Positions 50,427 to 59,080 of a stretch of DNA of 64,000 nucleotides are shown here, in pieces. The stretch spans positions 4,151,097-4,215,096 of the forward strand of contig NZ_LS999839.1 of assembly GCF_900564155.1 (NCBI RefSeq). The letters run 5' to 3'. Position 1 is the first letter of the stretch, and every line of letters begins with the position of its first letter. The notes beneath the pieces are model-generated. The model made no database searches and was not told where the DNA came from. It was given only the letters and a program-made list of their open reading frames with translations. The translations under genes and the position numbers were made by a program. This DNA comes from Pedobacter schmidteae. GTDB taxonomy: Bacteria; Bacteroidota; Bacteroidia; Sphingobacteriales; Sphingobacteriaceae.

Positions 50427-53015
50427 ATGAATAAAGCCAGGTTATATATTTCTAAACTTGTTTATAATAAATTCTTCTGGCAACTATTTGTAGCGCTTTT
50501 TATGATTGCTATGGCCATATTCTTTATCAGGCAAGAGCATATTGAGTTGGTAAAGATTAAAGACCAGTTAAGCCAAAGCCACCCCTTATATATATTTCTG
50601 GGCATTGTTTTAACAGGTATTTATGTTGCTGCACAGGGACTGATGTATATATGCAGTTTTAAAGCCCTAAATAAAAAGCTTTCGCTGGGTTTGGCCACCC
50701 GATTATTTTTGAAACGCAACCTGGTTAGTGTTTTTTTGCCTGCCGGCGGTTTTTCTTCGCTGGTCTTTTTTACCAAAGATATTGAGGAAAAGGGGATAAC
50801 TAAATCTCAGATCCACCTGGCCTCTACCTTATTTGGTTTTTGTAGCATCCTTTCAGTGGTTGTGGTGGCCATTCCTGTGTTGGCTATCGCTTTGCTGTTT
50901 ACTAAAATCGGAACTGCCGAACTGCTGAGTTTTGCGTTCCTGATATTGTTGACTGCGGCTTTTATCCTGCTCATTTATTCGGTGTCTGTAAAAGGGCGGG
51001 CTTACCGTTGGCTTTCGCGCTTAAGGCCGTCGTTGTCTACGGTGCTAGACGATATGGTAAGCGAAAAAATCAACAAGAAACAGTTCTGGATGACTTTACT
51101 GGTGTCTATAGGTATTGAGGTGATTGGTATTGTACACCTCTATATCTCCATGTTGGCCATAGGGCTTGATGCCAGCTGGCCTGCGGCCATTATTGGCTAT
51201 GTAGTGATGGTAATTTTGCTAATCGCATCGCCATTTTTAAGAGGTTTAGGGGCTATAGAGATTTCGCTGACCTTTGTTTTGCAGCAATTTGGTTTCCCTA
51301 TTCTCGCTGCCGCAACCATCACTTTATTATTTAGGTTTTTTGAGTTCTGGATTCCATTATTTGCGGGTTTAGCAAGTTTTCTGACAAAAAAAGATAACCT
51401 GATCCTCAGGATTTTGCCAGCTTGCATCATTTTAATATTGGGCATTGTAAACATTATTTCTGCCATTACGCCTGCTATTCCTACCAGGCTAAGGATGGTA
51501 AAGGATTTGTTGCCCGAAGATTTGATTGTGACCAGTAATGCCCTGGTGCTGGTTTTTGGTTTAACGCTGGTCATCATCAGTATATTTTTACTGCAGGGAT
51601 CGAAACGGGCCTGGTATGCGGCACTTTTTCTGACTGTATTTTCATTTTTTGGACATTTGATTAAAGCGGCAGACTATGAAGAGGCGTTGCTGGCATTTAT
51701 AGCCGGTTCTGCCTTATTGTATACCCGAAGCTCATATAAACTGAGGCCGCATGCTAAGCTGGTTTCTATTGATTACGCCGTTTTGTTGTATGCCATACTA
51801 GCTGTACTGGCCTACGGTGTGCTGGGCTTTTATTTTATCGATAAGCGACATTTTGGAATTGACTTCCATTTTACGCAGGCGCTGAAAGCGGTTTTACAAT
51901 TGTTCTTTCTGATCGACAATCAAGGCATGGTGCCATTGACCCGTTTTGGCGAGCGGTTTCAGGATTCTATTTATGTGGCAGGGGCAACTGTCATTCTTTT
52001 TGTGGTGTTTAGCCTGCTGAGGCCTTATTTTTCCAGGCCTTACAATTCTAAGGAAGATTTTGACCTTGCCCGGTTGTTATTGCAAAAATACGGGATATCG
52101 GCTTTGGATTATTTTAAAGTGTATCCAGACAAATTCCTGTTTTTTAATACAGATAAGACTGCTTTTATCAGTTTCAAACTGACCAGGCATTTTGCTATTG
52201 TATTGGAAGATCCGGTGGCAGAAAATGAAACAGAGAGCCTGAATATGATCCGCATGTTTGAAGTGTTTTGTGGACAGAATGGTTTTATCAGCGCTTATTA
52301 CCGCGTGCCCGAAAAATCATTGCCGATGTATGCATCAGCAGGATACAAATCTATCCCGATAGGCGAGGAAGCTGTACTGGATCTGACTGCTTTTACGCTG
52401 GACGGCGGCAAAATGAAGACAACCAGAAGTGCCATCAGCAGACTTACTGCCGAGGGGTTTTGTCTGAAGGTATACCCGGAACCAATAAAAGAAGGCTTGT
52501 TGCAGAAACTGGAGAAAGTGTCGGATAGCTGGCTGGAAGAATTGGATCAAAAGGAGGTTGCGTTTACGCAGGGTGTTTTTGATACTTGTATTTTGAAAAT
52601 GCAAACCATCATTACAGTAGAAGATGCAGAAGAAAAGGTATATGCATTTTTGAACCTGGTGCCCGATTATGCTCCCGGAGAGGCCACTTACGACCTGATC
52701 AGACGGGTAAGTGATGCACCCAATGGGGTGTTGGATATGCTACTGGCCCAAACTTTTATGTATCTGAAAGTGCAAGGCTATACGGCCGTAAATATGGGGC
52801 TTGCACCCTTGTCGGGTATGGAAAAGGTAAATGTTGCCCAAAAAACCATTAAGTATGCCTATGAGAATTTTAAAATGTTTGGGCAGTTTAAAGGATTAAG
52901 AAAATACAAAGAGAAGTTTTATCCAAACTGGGAAAAGAAATATCTTATTTACAGCCATAATTATCACTTGCTGCAAGTGCCATCGGCCTTGCGAAGGGTG
53001 TCGGAGGGAAGCTAA
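50427..53015 (+). CDS. mprF: bifunctional phosphatidylglycerol lysyltransferase/flippase MprF
   Basis: An 862-residue inner-membrane protein. The N-terminal ~510 residues have about 14 membrane helices (flippase part, with the conserved FLPAGGFSSLVFF near 110), and the C-terminal ~330 residues form the soluble DUF2156/GNAT-like aminoacyl-transferase (YYRVPEKSLPMYASAGYKSIPIGEEAVLDL, TTRSAISRLTAEGFCLKVY, YKEKFYPNWEKKYLIY). The enzyme transfers an amino acid, usually lysine from Lys-tRNA, to phosphatidylglycerol and flips the product outwards, lowering surface charge and raising resistance to cationic peptides. The amino acid used cannot be read from sequence. The next two genes converge on it and belong to the VirJ/AcvB family. 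Confidence 0.93.
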   Translation: MNKARLYISKLVYNKFFWQLFVALFMIAMAIFFIRQEHIELVKIKDQLSQSHPLYIFLGIVLTGIYVAAQGLMYICSFKALNKKLSLGLATRLFLKRNLVSVFLPAGGFSSLVFFTKDIEEKGITKSQIHLASTLFGFCSILSVVVVAIPVLAIALLFTKIGTAELLSFAFLILLTAAFILLIYSVSVKGRAYRWLSRLRPSLSTVLDDMVSEKINKKQFWMTLLVSIGIEVIGIVHLYISMLAIGLDASWPAAIIGYVVMVILLIASPFLRGLGAIEISLTFVLQQFGFPILAAATITLLFRFFEFWIPLFAGLASFLTKKDNLILRILPACIILILGIVNIISAITPAIPTRLRMVKDLLPEDLIVTSNALVLVFGLTLVIISIFLLQGSKRAWYAALFLTVFSFFGHLIKAADYEEALLAFIAGSALLYTRSSYKLRPHAKLVSIDYAVLLYAILAVLAYGVLGFYFIDKRHFGIDFHFTQALKAVLQLFFLIDNQGMVPLTRFGERFQDSIYVAGATVILFVVFSLLRPYFSRPYNSKEDFDLARLLLQKYGISALDYFKVYPDKFLFFNTDKTAFISFKLTRHFAIVLEDPVAENETESLNMIRMFEVFCGQNGFISAYYRVPEKSLPMYASAGYKSIPIGEEAVLDLTAFTLDGGKMKTTRSAISRLTAEGFCLKVYPEPIKEGLLQKLEKVSDSWLEELDQKEVAFTQGVFDTCILKMQTIITVEDAEEKVYAFLNLVPDYAPGEATYDLIRRVSDAPNGVLDMLLAQTFMYLKVQGYTAVNMGLAPLSGMEKVNVAQKTIKYAYENFKMFGQFKGLRKYKEKFYPNWEKKYLIYSHNYHLLQVPSALRRVSEGS

Positions 53016-53692
53016 TAAGTCAATCCTTTTAACACGCCGTTTACTACTGCCTTTACGTCGTTGTTGTAATGATGAGAGCCTGGGATGGTATTTTTTCGGA
53101 TTTTGCCGGTTTCCTTTAGTTCATGGCTGATGTCGGTACGCTCTTCATCGCCAAAAATACAATAAACCGGGACGGTTGATTTGAGCAGTTCGGGATACAC
53201 CTTGTATTTATCTTTATTTGTATTTCTGCTGCCAATCATATTGATAAACCTGACTTCAAAACTATTAGAATAGCCCGGTGAGAGTAAAACCATTGATTTG
53301 AACTTTTCGACAGTTGTAACTGGTAGGTGCGCCGGTAAAAAAGCGGCCACTTCAGCGCCAAAAGAGTAGCCCAGTACATAGAACGAATCCTTGTTCCATT
53401 GGGTAAGGTATTTGCTGATGATGGTATTCATATCGGCGGCAAAACCTGCCGGTGTTTTTTGTTTCCAAAAATACTTTCTGGTATCCAGCGAAACAACCGG
53501 ATAGCCATTTCTGCCCAATTCATCGGCCAGTAGTATGGAGAATGAATTCCATCCACCATCGCCTGTCAGGAAGATGATGACCGGTTTTTCGGACTTTTTG
53601 AACTGCGGATGTATGGGGTAGACCTGGCTTTGTGTAAGCATAGGTACCTGGCCACATAGCACCATCAAAAATAGGAGTAAGGTCAGTTTCAT
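53012..53692 (-). CDS. VirJ/AcvB-family exported hydrolase (second of two)
   Basis: A 226-residue alpha/beta-hydrolase with a signal peptide (1-22). It has the VirJ/AcvB pattern FLTGDGGWNSFSILLADEL (41-59), YFWKQKTPAGFAADM (74-88), nucleophile S110 in GYSFGAEV, an acidic residue in CIFGDEE and a His pair at 207-208 (PGSHHYN). AcvB of Agrobacterium is a periplasmic lysyl-phosphatidylglycerol hydrolase, so the convergent mprF (4-nt overlap of the ends) points to the same lipid. Its start overlaps the stop of the paralogue upstream, so they are translationally coupled. Confidence 0.85.
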   Translation of the reverse strand: MKLTLLLFLMVLCGQVPMLTQSQVYPIHPQFKKSEKPVIIFLTGDGGWNSFSILLADELGRNGYPVVSLDTRKYFWKQKTPAGFAADMNTIISKYLTQWNKDSFYVLGYSFGAEVAAFLPAHLPVTTVEKFKSMVLLSPGYSNSFEVRFINMIGSRNTNKDKYKVYPELLKSTVPVYCIFGDEERTDISHELKETGKIRKNTIPGSHHYNNDVKAVVNGVLKGLTY

Positions 53693-54426
53693 TTGGGCTT
53701 TACCTCCTTACTTATCGTTTCCACAATAGTTTTAAATGCAGCATCGTCATAACGATGATCACCAGGCAATAATTTAAGTGTAAAACCAGGTTTTACTACT
53801 TCCCCCTGTGGTTTAGGTTCTTCATTTGTCCCGTAAAAACAGAATATGGGCGCCTTAATGCGGTCTATTTCGGCTTTTACTTTGTACTTTCTGTTGTCTT
53901 TGGCAATATTGAGCAAGTCGGATGTATGGACCTTAAAATCTGTAGTGGCAAAAGGCGATAACAAGGCTACTACAGCAATTCGGCTTTTAAGGCGTGGCCG
54001 GAATCTATTGTAGACAAAAGGAGTTACATCTGCCCCAAAGGAATAACCGCACAGTACAATTTTGACCGGATTATATTGCCTGATATAGACGCGTAGCAGC
54101 ATGCCCAGGTCGTCGGCCGTTTGTCTGGGCGTTTTTCGCTCCCAAAAATAATCACGGGAGTTAAAACCCACAGTTGTAAAGCCCGCACGGGAAAACTCAA
54201 GCGAAAGTTTGTCCTCAAATTCGAGCCAGCCACCATCACCGGAAAGCATTAAAACCAAGGTCTGATTGTTGTTGCTATCGGCTGCCGGGTACGCAAATAC
54301 CGGCAGGTCAAAATCAGAGCGTTCGATACCGCTATGTTGTGTTACACGTTCCCGTTTCAATAAGCTACATCCCGTTAGGCCAATTAAGCCAATAAGGAAG
54401 ATGATATGTAGCTTGTTGCAGGACAT
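53689..54426 (-). CDS. VirJ/AcvB-family lipoprotein hydrolase (first of two)
   Basis: A 245-residue paralogue of the next gene. It starts with a lipoprotein signal (GLTGC, lipidated C20) and shows LSGDGGWLEFEDKLSLEF (61-78), YFWERKTPRQTADDL, nucleophile S129 in GYSFGADV and H224 in PGDHRYDD. Two hydrolases of the same family, one lipid-anchored and one apparently soluble, are encoded together; they may differ in location or in lipid substrate. The pair probably forms a bicistronic unit read from the 54.4-kb side. Function in lipid aminoacyl removal is inferred from the family and from mprF next door. Confidence 0.85.
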   Translation of the reverse strand: MSCNKLHIIFLIGLIGLTGCSLLKRERVTQHSGIERSDFDLPVFAYPAADSNNNQTLVLMLSGDGGWLEFEDKLSLEFSRAGFTTVGFNSRDYFWERKTPRQTADDLGMLLRVYIRQYNPVKIVLCGYSFGADVTPFVYNRFRPRLKSRIAVVALLSPFATTDFKVHTSDLLNIAKDNRKYKVKAEIDRIKAPIFCFYGTNEEPKPQGEVVKPGFTLKLLPGDHRYDDAAFKTIVETISKEVKPK

Positions 54427-54607
54427 AGGAATATGTGCTTTTATTTTAATGTTTTTAGCGCTTGTACAAATATTGCTGATTTACTTGATTAATGTTGTAA
54501 AATTTTGATCGCACTCCGATTTTAATAAGTGGCGGCTTTAAAATTTCCAGCTTTCGCGCAAAGGAAATTGAAAAATATCCTATCTTACGGCAATAATTTA
54601 TGGTGAT

Positions 54608-55561
54608 ATGAATAAGCTACGCTTTCTTCTTCTTTCTTTCCTGGTTGTGGGTTTTACCTCCGCTAATGCACAAAGACAAAATATGTATTTCCTGAAAAAT
54701 AACGGACAATATGTAAAATTACGCGACAGTGCTGATTATTTGAGAATTGTTAAAGAGCCTGAACAGGGATCTGATCTGTATATTGTGAATGAACATTACC
54801 TGGATGGGAATAACAAAAGCATGGGCTTTTCGAGTAGGATAGACCCACCTCTGTACGAAGGGCAGTACGTTTCTTATTATAAGAACGGCAAAAAGAAGAT
54901 GGTAGCCAATTATAAAAAAGGGAAACTGATAGATACGGCTTACACCTATTATCCTAACGGAAAGCTATATACGGTTGTGGGATATAGTGTAGCGACCGAC
55001 GGAACAGCTGAAAAATATTTTCAGAGTGTTAAAGATTCGACAGGCAAAGACCTGGTGCTGAATGGAAATGGTGCCTGTGTTTTTTATGACAGCAATTTTA
55101 AAATGATTACCGAAAGTGGCAATATTAAAAATGGCCTTTATGATGGGGTATGGGCGGGATATGAGGCAAAACTGAAGTATAAGGATACCTATGCCAATGG
55201 AAAATTGGTTTCGGGCGAGAGTACAGACACTGATGGGAGTATTTATACCTATACCAAAGTCGATATTCTTCCCCAGTTTAAAGGTGGAATGGAGAGGTTT
55301 TATAAGTATCTGGGAAAAACGATCAGATATCCGGATGAGTGTTATAGGGCCGGCATACAAGGTAAACCGTTAGTAAGGTTTACTGTGCTAAAAGATGGTT
55401 CACTGAAAGACATCAGGGTGATGAACGGTGTACATCCTTTGCTGGCCGCAGAAGCGTTAAGGGTGATTAAGGCATCTCCGGCTTGGGAGCCTGGTGTACA
55501 AAGGGGCAAACCAGTAAATGTTGTTTTTAATGTGCCGGTTTCGTTTACGTTGAGCAGATAA
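54608..55561 (+). CDS. exported protein with MORN/YwqK-like repeats and C-terminal TonB domain
   Basis: A 317-residue protein with a signal peptide (1-21, cut after NA) rather than a membrane anchor. The middle (about 80-210) carries repeats of the type GQYVSYYKNGKKKMVANYKKGKL and TYYPNGKLY, as in MORN or YwqK-like antitoxin proteins. The C-terminal ~90 residues (PQFKGGMERFYKYLGKTIRYPDECYRAGIQGKPLVRFTVLKDGSLKDIRVMNG...) are a TonB C-terminal domain. Because it lacks an inner-membrane anchor and a Pro-rich linker, it is unlikely to be a classical energy transducer. Such hybrids are frequent in Bacteroidota and uncharacterised. Confidence 0.78.
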   Translation: MNKLRFLLLSFLVVGFTSANAQRQNMYFLKNNGQYVKLRDSADYLRIVKEPEQGSDLYIVNEHYLDGNNKSMGFSSRIDPPLYEGQYVSYYKNGKKKMVANYKKGKLIDTAYTYYPNGKLYTVVGYSVATDGTAEKYFQSVKDSTGKDLVLNGNGACVFYDSNFKMITESGNIKNGLYDGVWAGYEAKLKYKDTYANGKLVSGESTDTDGSIYTYTKVDILPQFKGGMERFYKYLGKTIRYPDECYRAGIQGKPLVRFTVLKDGSLKDIRVMNGVHPLLAAEALRVIKASPAWEPGVQRGKPVNVVFNVPVSFTLSR

Positions 55562-55572
55562 AATGTGCTAAA

Positions 55573-55968
55573 ATGTTGAAAGTCACCTGCGCGATTATAG
55601 TACGTGAAGACGGGAAGGTGTTGGTTACACAACGCAGTGCAACTATGAAGCTCCCTTTGAAAATGGAATTTCCGGGTGGTAAAATGGAGGCTGGCGAAAG
55701 TGCAGAAGCTTGTCTGATCAGGGAAATCTGGGAAGAGTTGCAGCTCCATATCCAAATTGTAGCTTCTATTACTGCCGTGGACTATGTCTATCCGGATTTT
55801 TCCATTCACCTCATCCCATTTGTATGCCGGATAACCGGCGGCGAACTGGTGTTAAAGGAGCATATAAATTATGCCTGGTTGGCCCCGCAGGAGCTGAAAG
55901 GGCTGGATTGGGCGGAGGCCGATATTCCGGTCGTTGACCATTATCTGACTACAATAGACAGGATTTAG
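55573..55968 (+). CDS. (deoxy)nucleoside triphosphate pyrophosphohydrolase, MutT/NUDIX type
   Basis: A 131-residue NUDIX hydrolase. The Nudix box runs from G36 through E42 to R50-E-I-W-E-E55 (GKMEAGESAEACLIREIWEEL), with all metal-binding acidic residues present; the usual Gly after EE is Gln. It most resembles the MutT/CTP-pyrophosphohydrolase branch that clears 8-oxo-dGTP and other damaged nucleotides. It starts 11 nt after the TonB-domain gene and may share its message. Confidence 0.88.
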   Translation: MLKVTCAIIVREDGKVLVTQRSATMKLPLKMEFPGGKMEAGESAEACLIREIWEELQLHIQIVASITAVDYVYPDFSIHLIPFVCRITGGELVLKEHINYAWLAPQELKGLDWAEADIPVVDHYLTTIDRI

Positions 55969-56011
55969 CTTTGTCGGTTTATTCCTTATATTCGCAAAAA
56001 AAATAAATAAA

Positions 56012-56308
56012 ATGATAGCTCATCACGTTTTGTTCTGGCTAAAAGCCGATACCACTGAAGATCAGAAAAATGCTTTCCGTAAAGGATTGGAATCCCTTGA
56101 AAACATAGAAGTTGTAAAAACTTTTCACATCGGTACCCCTGCACCAATTGAGCGTGCGGTGGTAGATACTACCTATACTTTTTCGTTGGTTTTGTTTTTT
56201 GAGGATTTAGCAGCCCATGATGTTTATCAGGTACATGAAATCCACAAAGCATTTTTAGATGAGTTCAGGATACTTTTCGAAAAAGTGATTATTTACGACG
56301 CGCATTAG
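56012..56308 (+). CDS. Dabb (stress-responsive alpha-beta barrel) family protein
   Basis: A 98-residue cytoplasmic protein with the dimeric alpha-beta barrel pattern of the Dabb family: MIAHHVLFWLKADTTEDQKNAFRKGLESL at the start and YTFSLVLFFEDLAAHDVYQVHEIHKAFLDEF in the second half. Plant members are salt-stress proteins and some bacterial ones are small-molecule cyclases or monooxygenases; the role here is unknown. It follows the NUDIX gene by 43 nt. Confidence 0.85.
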   Translation: MIAHHVLFWLKADTTEDQKNAFRKGLESLENIEVVKTFHIGTPAPIERAVVDTTYTFSLVLFFEDLAAHDVYQVHEIHKAFLDEFRILFEKVIIYDAH

Positions 56309-56435
56309 TCGTTTTCTGGTTATCCAGGCCGGTTGTATTGTAAAATAAGGGTTGCGATTTAACAGAAATGGATTTTTTAGCATTATAATTGTTGTAAAAC
56401 GAACAGTTCTAAAAGCTATATTAATTTCCTGAGTT

Positions 56436-57518
56436 ATGATGCAAAAATTACCCTTACCGTTATGGACTATTGTTTCGCCCATTTTGGCCTGGCTGGCTTA
56501 TTTTGGCTCGTCGCTAAATTTAGGGGGGATGTACCTGTTGTTTTTGGCCGCAATGCTGGTGGCGGCTGTATTGGCTGCTGTACACCATGCCGAAGTGGTA
56601 GCTCATAAGGTTGGCGAGCCATTTGGTACTTTGCTGTTGGCCCTGGCGGTTACGGTTATTGAAGTTGCGCTGATTGTTTCGCTGATGTTGACTGGTGGCC
56701 CTGAAACAGCTGCGCTGGCAAGGGATACGGTTTTTGCAGCCGTAATGATCATTCTGAATGGAATTATTGGCATTTGCTTGTTAAGCGGAGGAGTGCGATA
56801 TAAGGAGCAGGTTTTTACCTTGCCGGGGGTTGGGGCCGCTTTGGTTACATTAACCGCGATATTGGTACTTACACTGATCCTTCCAAATTATACCACTACT
56901 ACACCCGGACCTCAATATAGTTCGGTTCAATTGATTTTTGTAGCTATTGTATGTCTGGTATTGTATGGAGCATTTGTGCTGGTACAGGCGGTAAGGCATC
57001 GCGATTACTTTTTACCTCCAGAAGCAGATGGAGATGAAGAGGTTCATGCCGCACCACCGACTTTAAAGGTAGCGTTATTGAGTGCATTTTTGTTGCTTTT
57101 GTGCCTGGGGATAGTGGTTTTACTGGCCAAAGCTTTAGCCCCCGATATAGAGAATGCGGTAGTACAGGCTGGTGCGCCCAAGTCGTTGGTGGGTGTAATT
57201 ATTGCAGCCGTAGTATTGTTGCCTGAAGGACTTGCTGCTTTTCGTGCGGCAAAAAAGAACCGCTTACAAACTAGCCTTAATCTGGCATTGGGCTCGGCAT
57301 TAGCCAGTATTGGTTTGACCATACCGGCGGTGGCCATTGTTTCTATGTTTACCGGCATGAGTATCACTTTGGGAATTGACATGAAGTCAACCGTTTTACT
57401 ATTGCTTTCCATGTTTACCATTATGCTTTCGCTGGCAACCGGCAAAACCAATGTTTTACAAGGTATAGTACTGGTGGTTATTTTTGCTGTTTACCTTTTT
57501 ACAATTATCGCGCCTTAA
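56436..57518 (+). CDS. calcium(or sodium):proton antiporter, ChaA-like
   Basis: A 360-residue inner-membrane protein with about 11 hydrophobic helices. The two CaCA repeats are visible: the first with VVAHKVGEPFGTLLLALAVTVIEVALIVSLML (about 55-86, conserved Glu in VIEVAL) and the second with VIIAAVVLLPEGLAAFRAAKKNRLQTSLNLALGSALASIGLTIP (about 253-296). This matches ChaA/YrbG-type Ca2+ or Na+/H+ exchangers. Between the repeats is a short acidic loop (EADGDEE). The exported ion cannot be fixed from the sequence. It is not clearly in an operon. Confidence 0.9.
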   Translation: MMQKLPLPLWTIVSPILAWLAYFGSSLNLGGMYLLFLAAMLVAAVLAAVHHAEVVAHKVGEPFGTLLLALAVTVIEVALIVSLMLTGGPETAALARDTVFAAVMIILNGIIGICLLSGGVRYKEQVFTLPGVGAALVTLTAILVLTLILPNYTTTTPGPQYSSVQLIFVAIVCLVLYGAFVLVQAVRHRDYFLPPEADGDEEVHAAPPTLKVALLSAFLLLLCLGIVVLLAKALAPDIENAVVQAGAPKSLVGVIIAAVVLLPEGLAAFRAAKKNRLQTSLNLALGSALASIGLTIPAVAIVSMFTGMSITLGIDMKSTVLLLLSMFTIMLSLATGKTNVLQGIVLVVIFAVYLFTIIAP

Positions 57519-57537
57519 GCGCATTAAATATAGTTTT

Positions 57538-58080
57538 ATGACGAGGATCTTTGCGGAAACAGACCGCATTATATTACGCGAAATTTTGCCTGAAGATGTA
57601 GGGGCTATGTTTGAACTGGACAGCGATCCGGAAGTACATCGTTATCTGGGTAATAAGCCCATCCAAACAATCGAACAGGCCGCGGCCCAGATTGAGTTTA
57701 TCCGGCAGCAATATGTTGACTACGGAATTGGCCGATGGGCTATTGTAGATAAGAAAAGTAATGAATTTGTGGGCTGGGGTGGTATGAAATTCAGAACGGA
57801 TACCGTAAACCAGCATACCAACTATTATGATGTAGGCTACCGTTTGCTACGTCGGTTTTGGGGCTTGGGATATGCTACGGAATCAGCAAAAGCTTCGGTA
57901 AAATATGCTTTTGAAGTGCTCAACTTGCCTGTGGTATACGCTATGGCCGAATGCGGAAATTCTGGTTCCAGAAATGCGTTGTTAAAAACGGGACTAAAAA
58001 TTACTGCACAGCTGGAAGATGACGGTGTTTTGTGCGATTGGTTCGAGATGAGCAAGCAAGACTGGTTACAACAAAATTAA
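57538..58080 (+). CDS. GNAT family N-acetyltransferase (RimJ/RimL-like)
   Basis: A 180-residue acetyltransferase. It begins with the RimJ/RimL pattern FAETDRIILREILPEDVGAMFELDSDPEVHRYLG and has the acetyl-CoA loop region RRFWGLGYATESAKASVKYAFE (about 103-124). The ATG at 57538 is chosen; an earlier in-frame ATG at 57484 lies inside the ChaA gene. It may acetylate a ribosomal protein or a small amine; the substrate is not known. Confidence 0.85.
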   Translation: MTRIFAETDRIILREILPEDVGAMFELDSDPEVHRYLGNKPIQTIEQAAAQIEFIRQQYVDYGIGRWAIVDKKSNEFVGWGGMKFRTDTVNQHTNYYDVGYRLLRRFWGLGYATESAKASVKYAFEVLNLPVVYAMAECGNSGSRNALLKTGLKITAQLEDDGVLCDWFEMSKQDWLQQN

Positions 58081-58110
58081 ACCTCGTTCTAATCAGGTAA
58101 ATCTGCTATA

Positions 58111-58485
58111 ATGTACCAGCTTTTTGATTTTTTCTTTACCATACTTCATTTATTTATTGTAGGATTCAATTTGCTGGGCTGGATTTGGCAGCGGACCAGA
58201 AGATTACACTTCATTTTAGTATTACTTACCGCGGGATCATGGTTGTTGCTGGGTATATGGTATGGTTTGGGCTATTGTCCCATTACAGACTGGCAATGGC
58301 AAATCAAAACACATCTTGGTGAAACTCATCTGGCCAATTCCTTTATCAAATATTATGCAGATAAAGTAACAGGAAAAGATGTATCCGCCGATTTTATTGA
58401 TGCAGCTACGGCCATCTGCTTTGCAACAGCAGCTTTGCTATCGGTATATGTAAATTTTATAAAAAGAAAAACACGGTCAAAATAA
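58111..58485 (+). CDS. DUF2784-family membrane protein
   Basis: A 124-residue inner-membrane protein with three hydrophobic helices (about 8-24, 32-50 and 97-113). The motif FNLLGWIWQRTRRLHFILVLLTAGSWLLLGIWYGLGYCPITDWQW is the typical DUF2784 signature. The function of the family is unknown. It lies between two GNAT genes with short gaps (30 and 7 nt), so the three may be one transcript. Confidence 0.85.
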   Translation: MYQLFDFFFTILHLFIVGFNLLGWIWQRTRRLHFILVLLTAGSWLLLGIWYGLGYCPITDWQWQIKTHLGETHLANSFIKYYADKVTGKDVSADFIDAATAICFATAALLSVYVNFIKRKTRSK

Positions 58486-58492
58486 ATAATTT

Positions 58493-59044
58493 ATGATAAG
58501 AGAAGCGCGACCAGAAGATGCCTCCGCAGTAGCGCGGTTGATTATATTGGCTATGGAAGACCTGGCTATGAAATTTACCGGTGCCACCGATCCTTATGAG
58601 GCGGTTCCTTTATTTGAAAAATTTGCGGCTATGCCGGCTAACCAGTACAGCTATGAAAATATGCTTGTTTATGAGGCTGAAGGTGTAGTATGCGGAATGA
58701 TCAGTGCCTACAACGGTGCAGATTTAAAAGCATTGAGAGCTCCTTTTTTAGCTTATGTAGCGGCAACATTTGGTTTTAATGAAACCCCGGCCGACGAAAC
58801 GGAAGAGGGAGAATATTATTTGGATTGTATAAGTGTTGCGCCCGGTAATCAGGGAAAAGGTATTGGCCAGGCATTAATCAAAGCAATGGTTGGTTATGCA
58901 GCTGAGCACCATTATCCTAGATTAGGATTATTGGTGAGCAAGGAGAACCCCAAAGCCAAAAAACTGTATACCAATTTGGGTTTCAAGGTGGTAAAAGATA
59001 AGCATTTTATGGGGGGCGAATATTTTCATATGCAACACTGTTAA
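58493..59044 (+). CDS. GNAT family N-acetyltransferase
   Basis: A 183-residue acetyltransferase, not close to the RimJ-like one upstream. The pattern MIREARPEDASAVARLIILAMEDLA opens the fold and the acetyl-CoA loop is ISVAPGNQGKGIGQALIKAM (about 117-136), followed by GLLVSKENPKAKKLYTNLGFKVV. Its start lies 7 nt after the DUF2784 stop. The substrate is unknown. Confidence 0.87.
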   Translation: MIREARPEDASAVARLIILAMEDLAMKFTGATDPYEAVPLFEKFAAMPANQYSYENMLVYEAEGVVCGMISAYNGADLKALRAPFLAYVAATFGFNETPADETEEGEYYLDCISVAPGNQGKGIGQALIKAMVGYAAEHHYPRLGLLVSKENPKAKKLYTNLGFKVVKDKHFMGGEYFHMQHC

Positions 59045-59080
59045 AGTATTTTTCCTACTTTTAGCTAACTATAAAAGACA

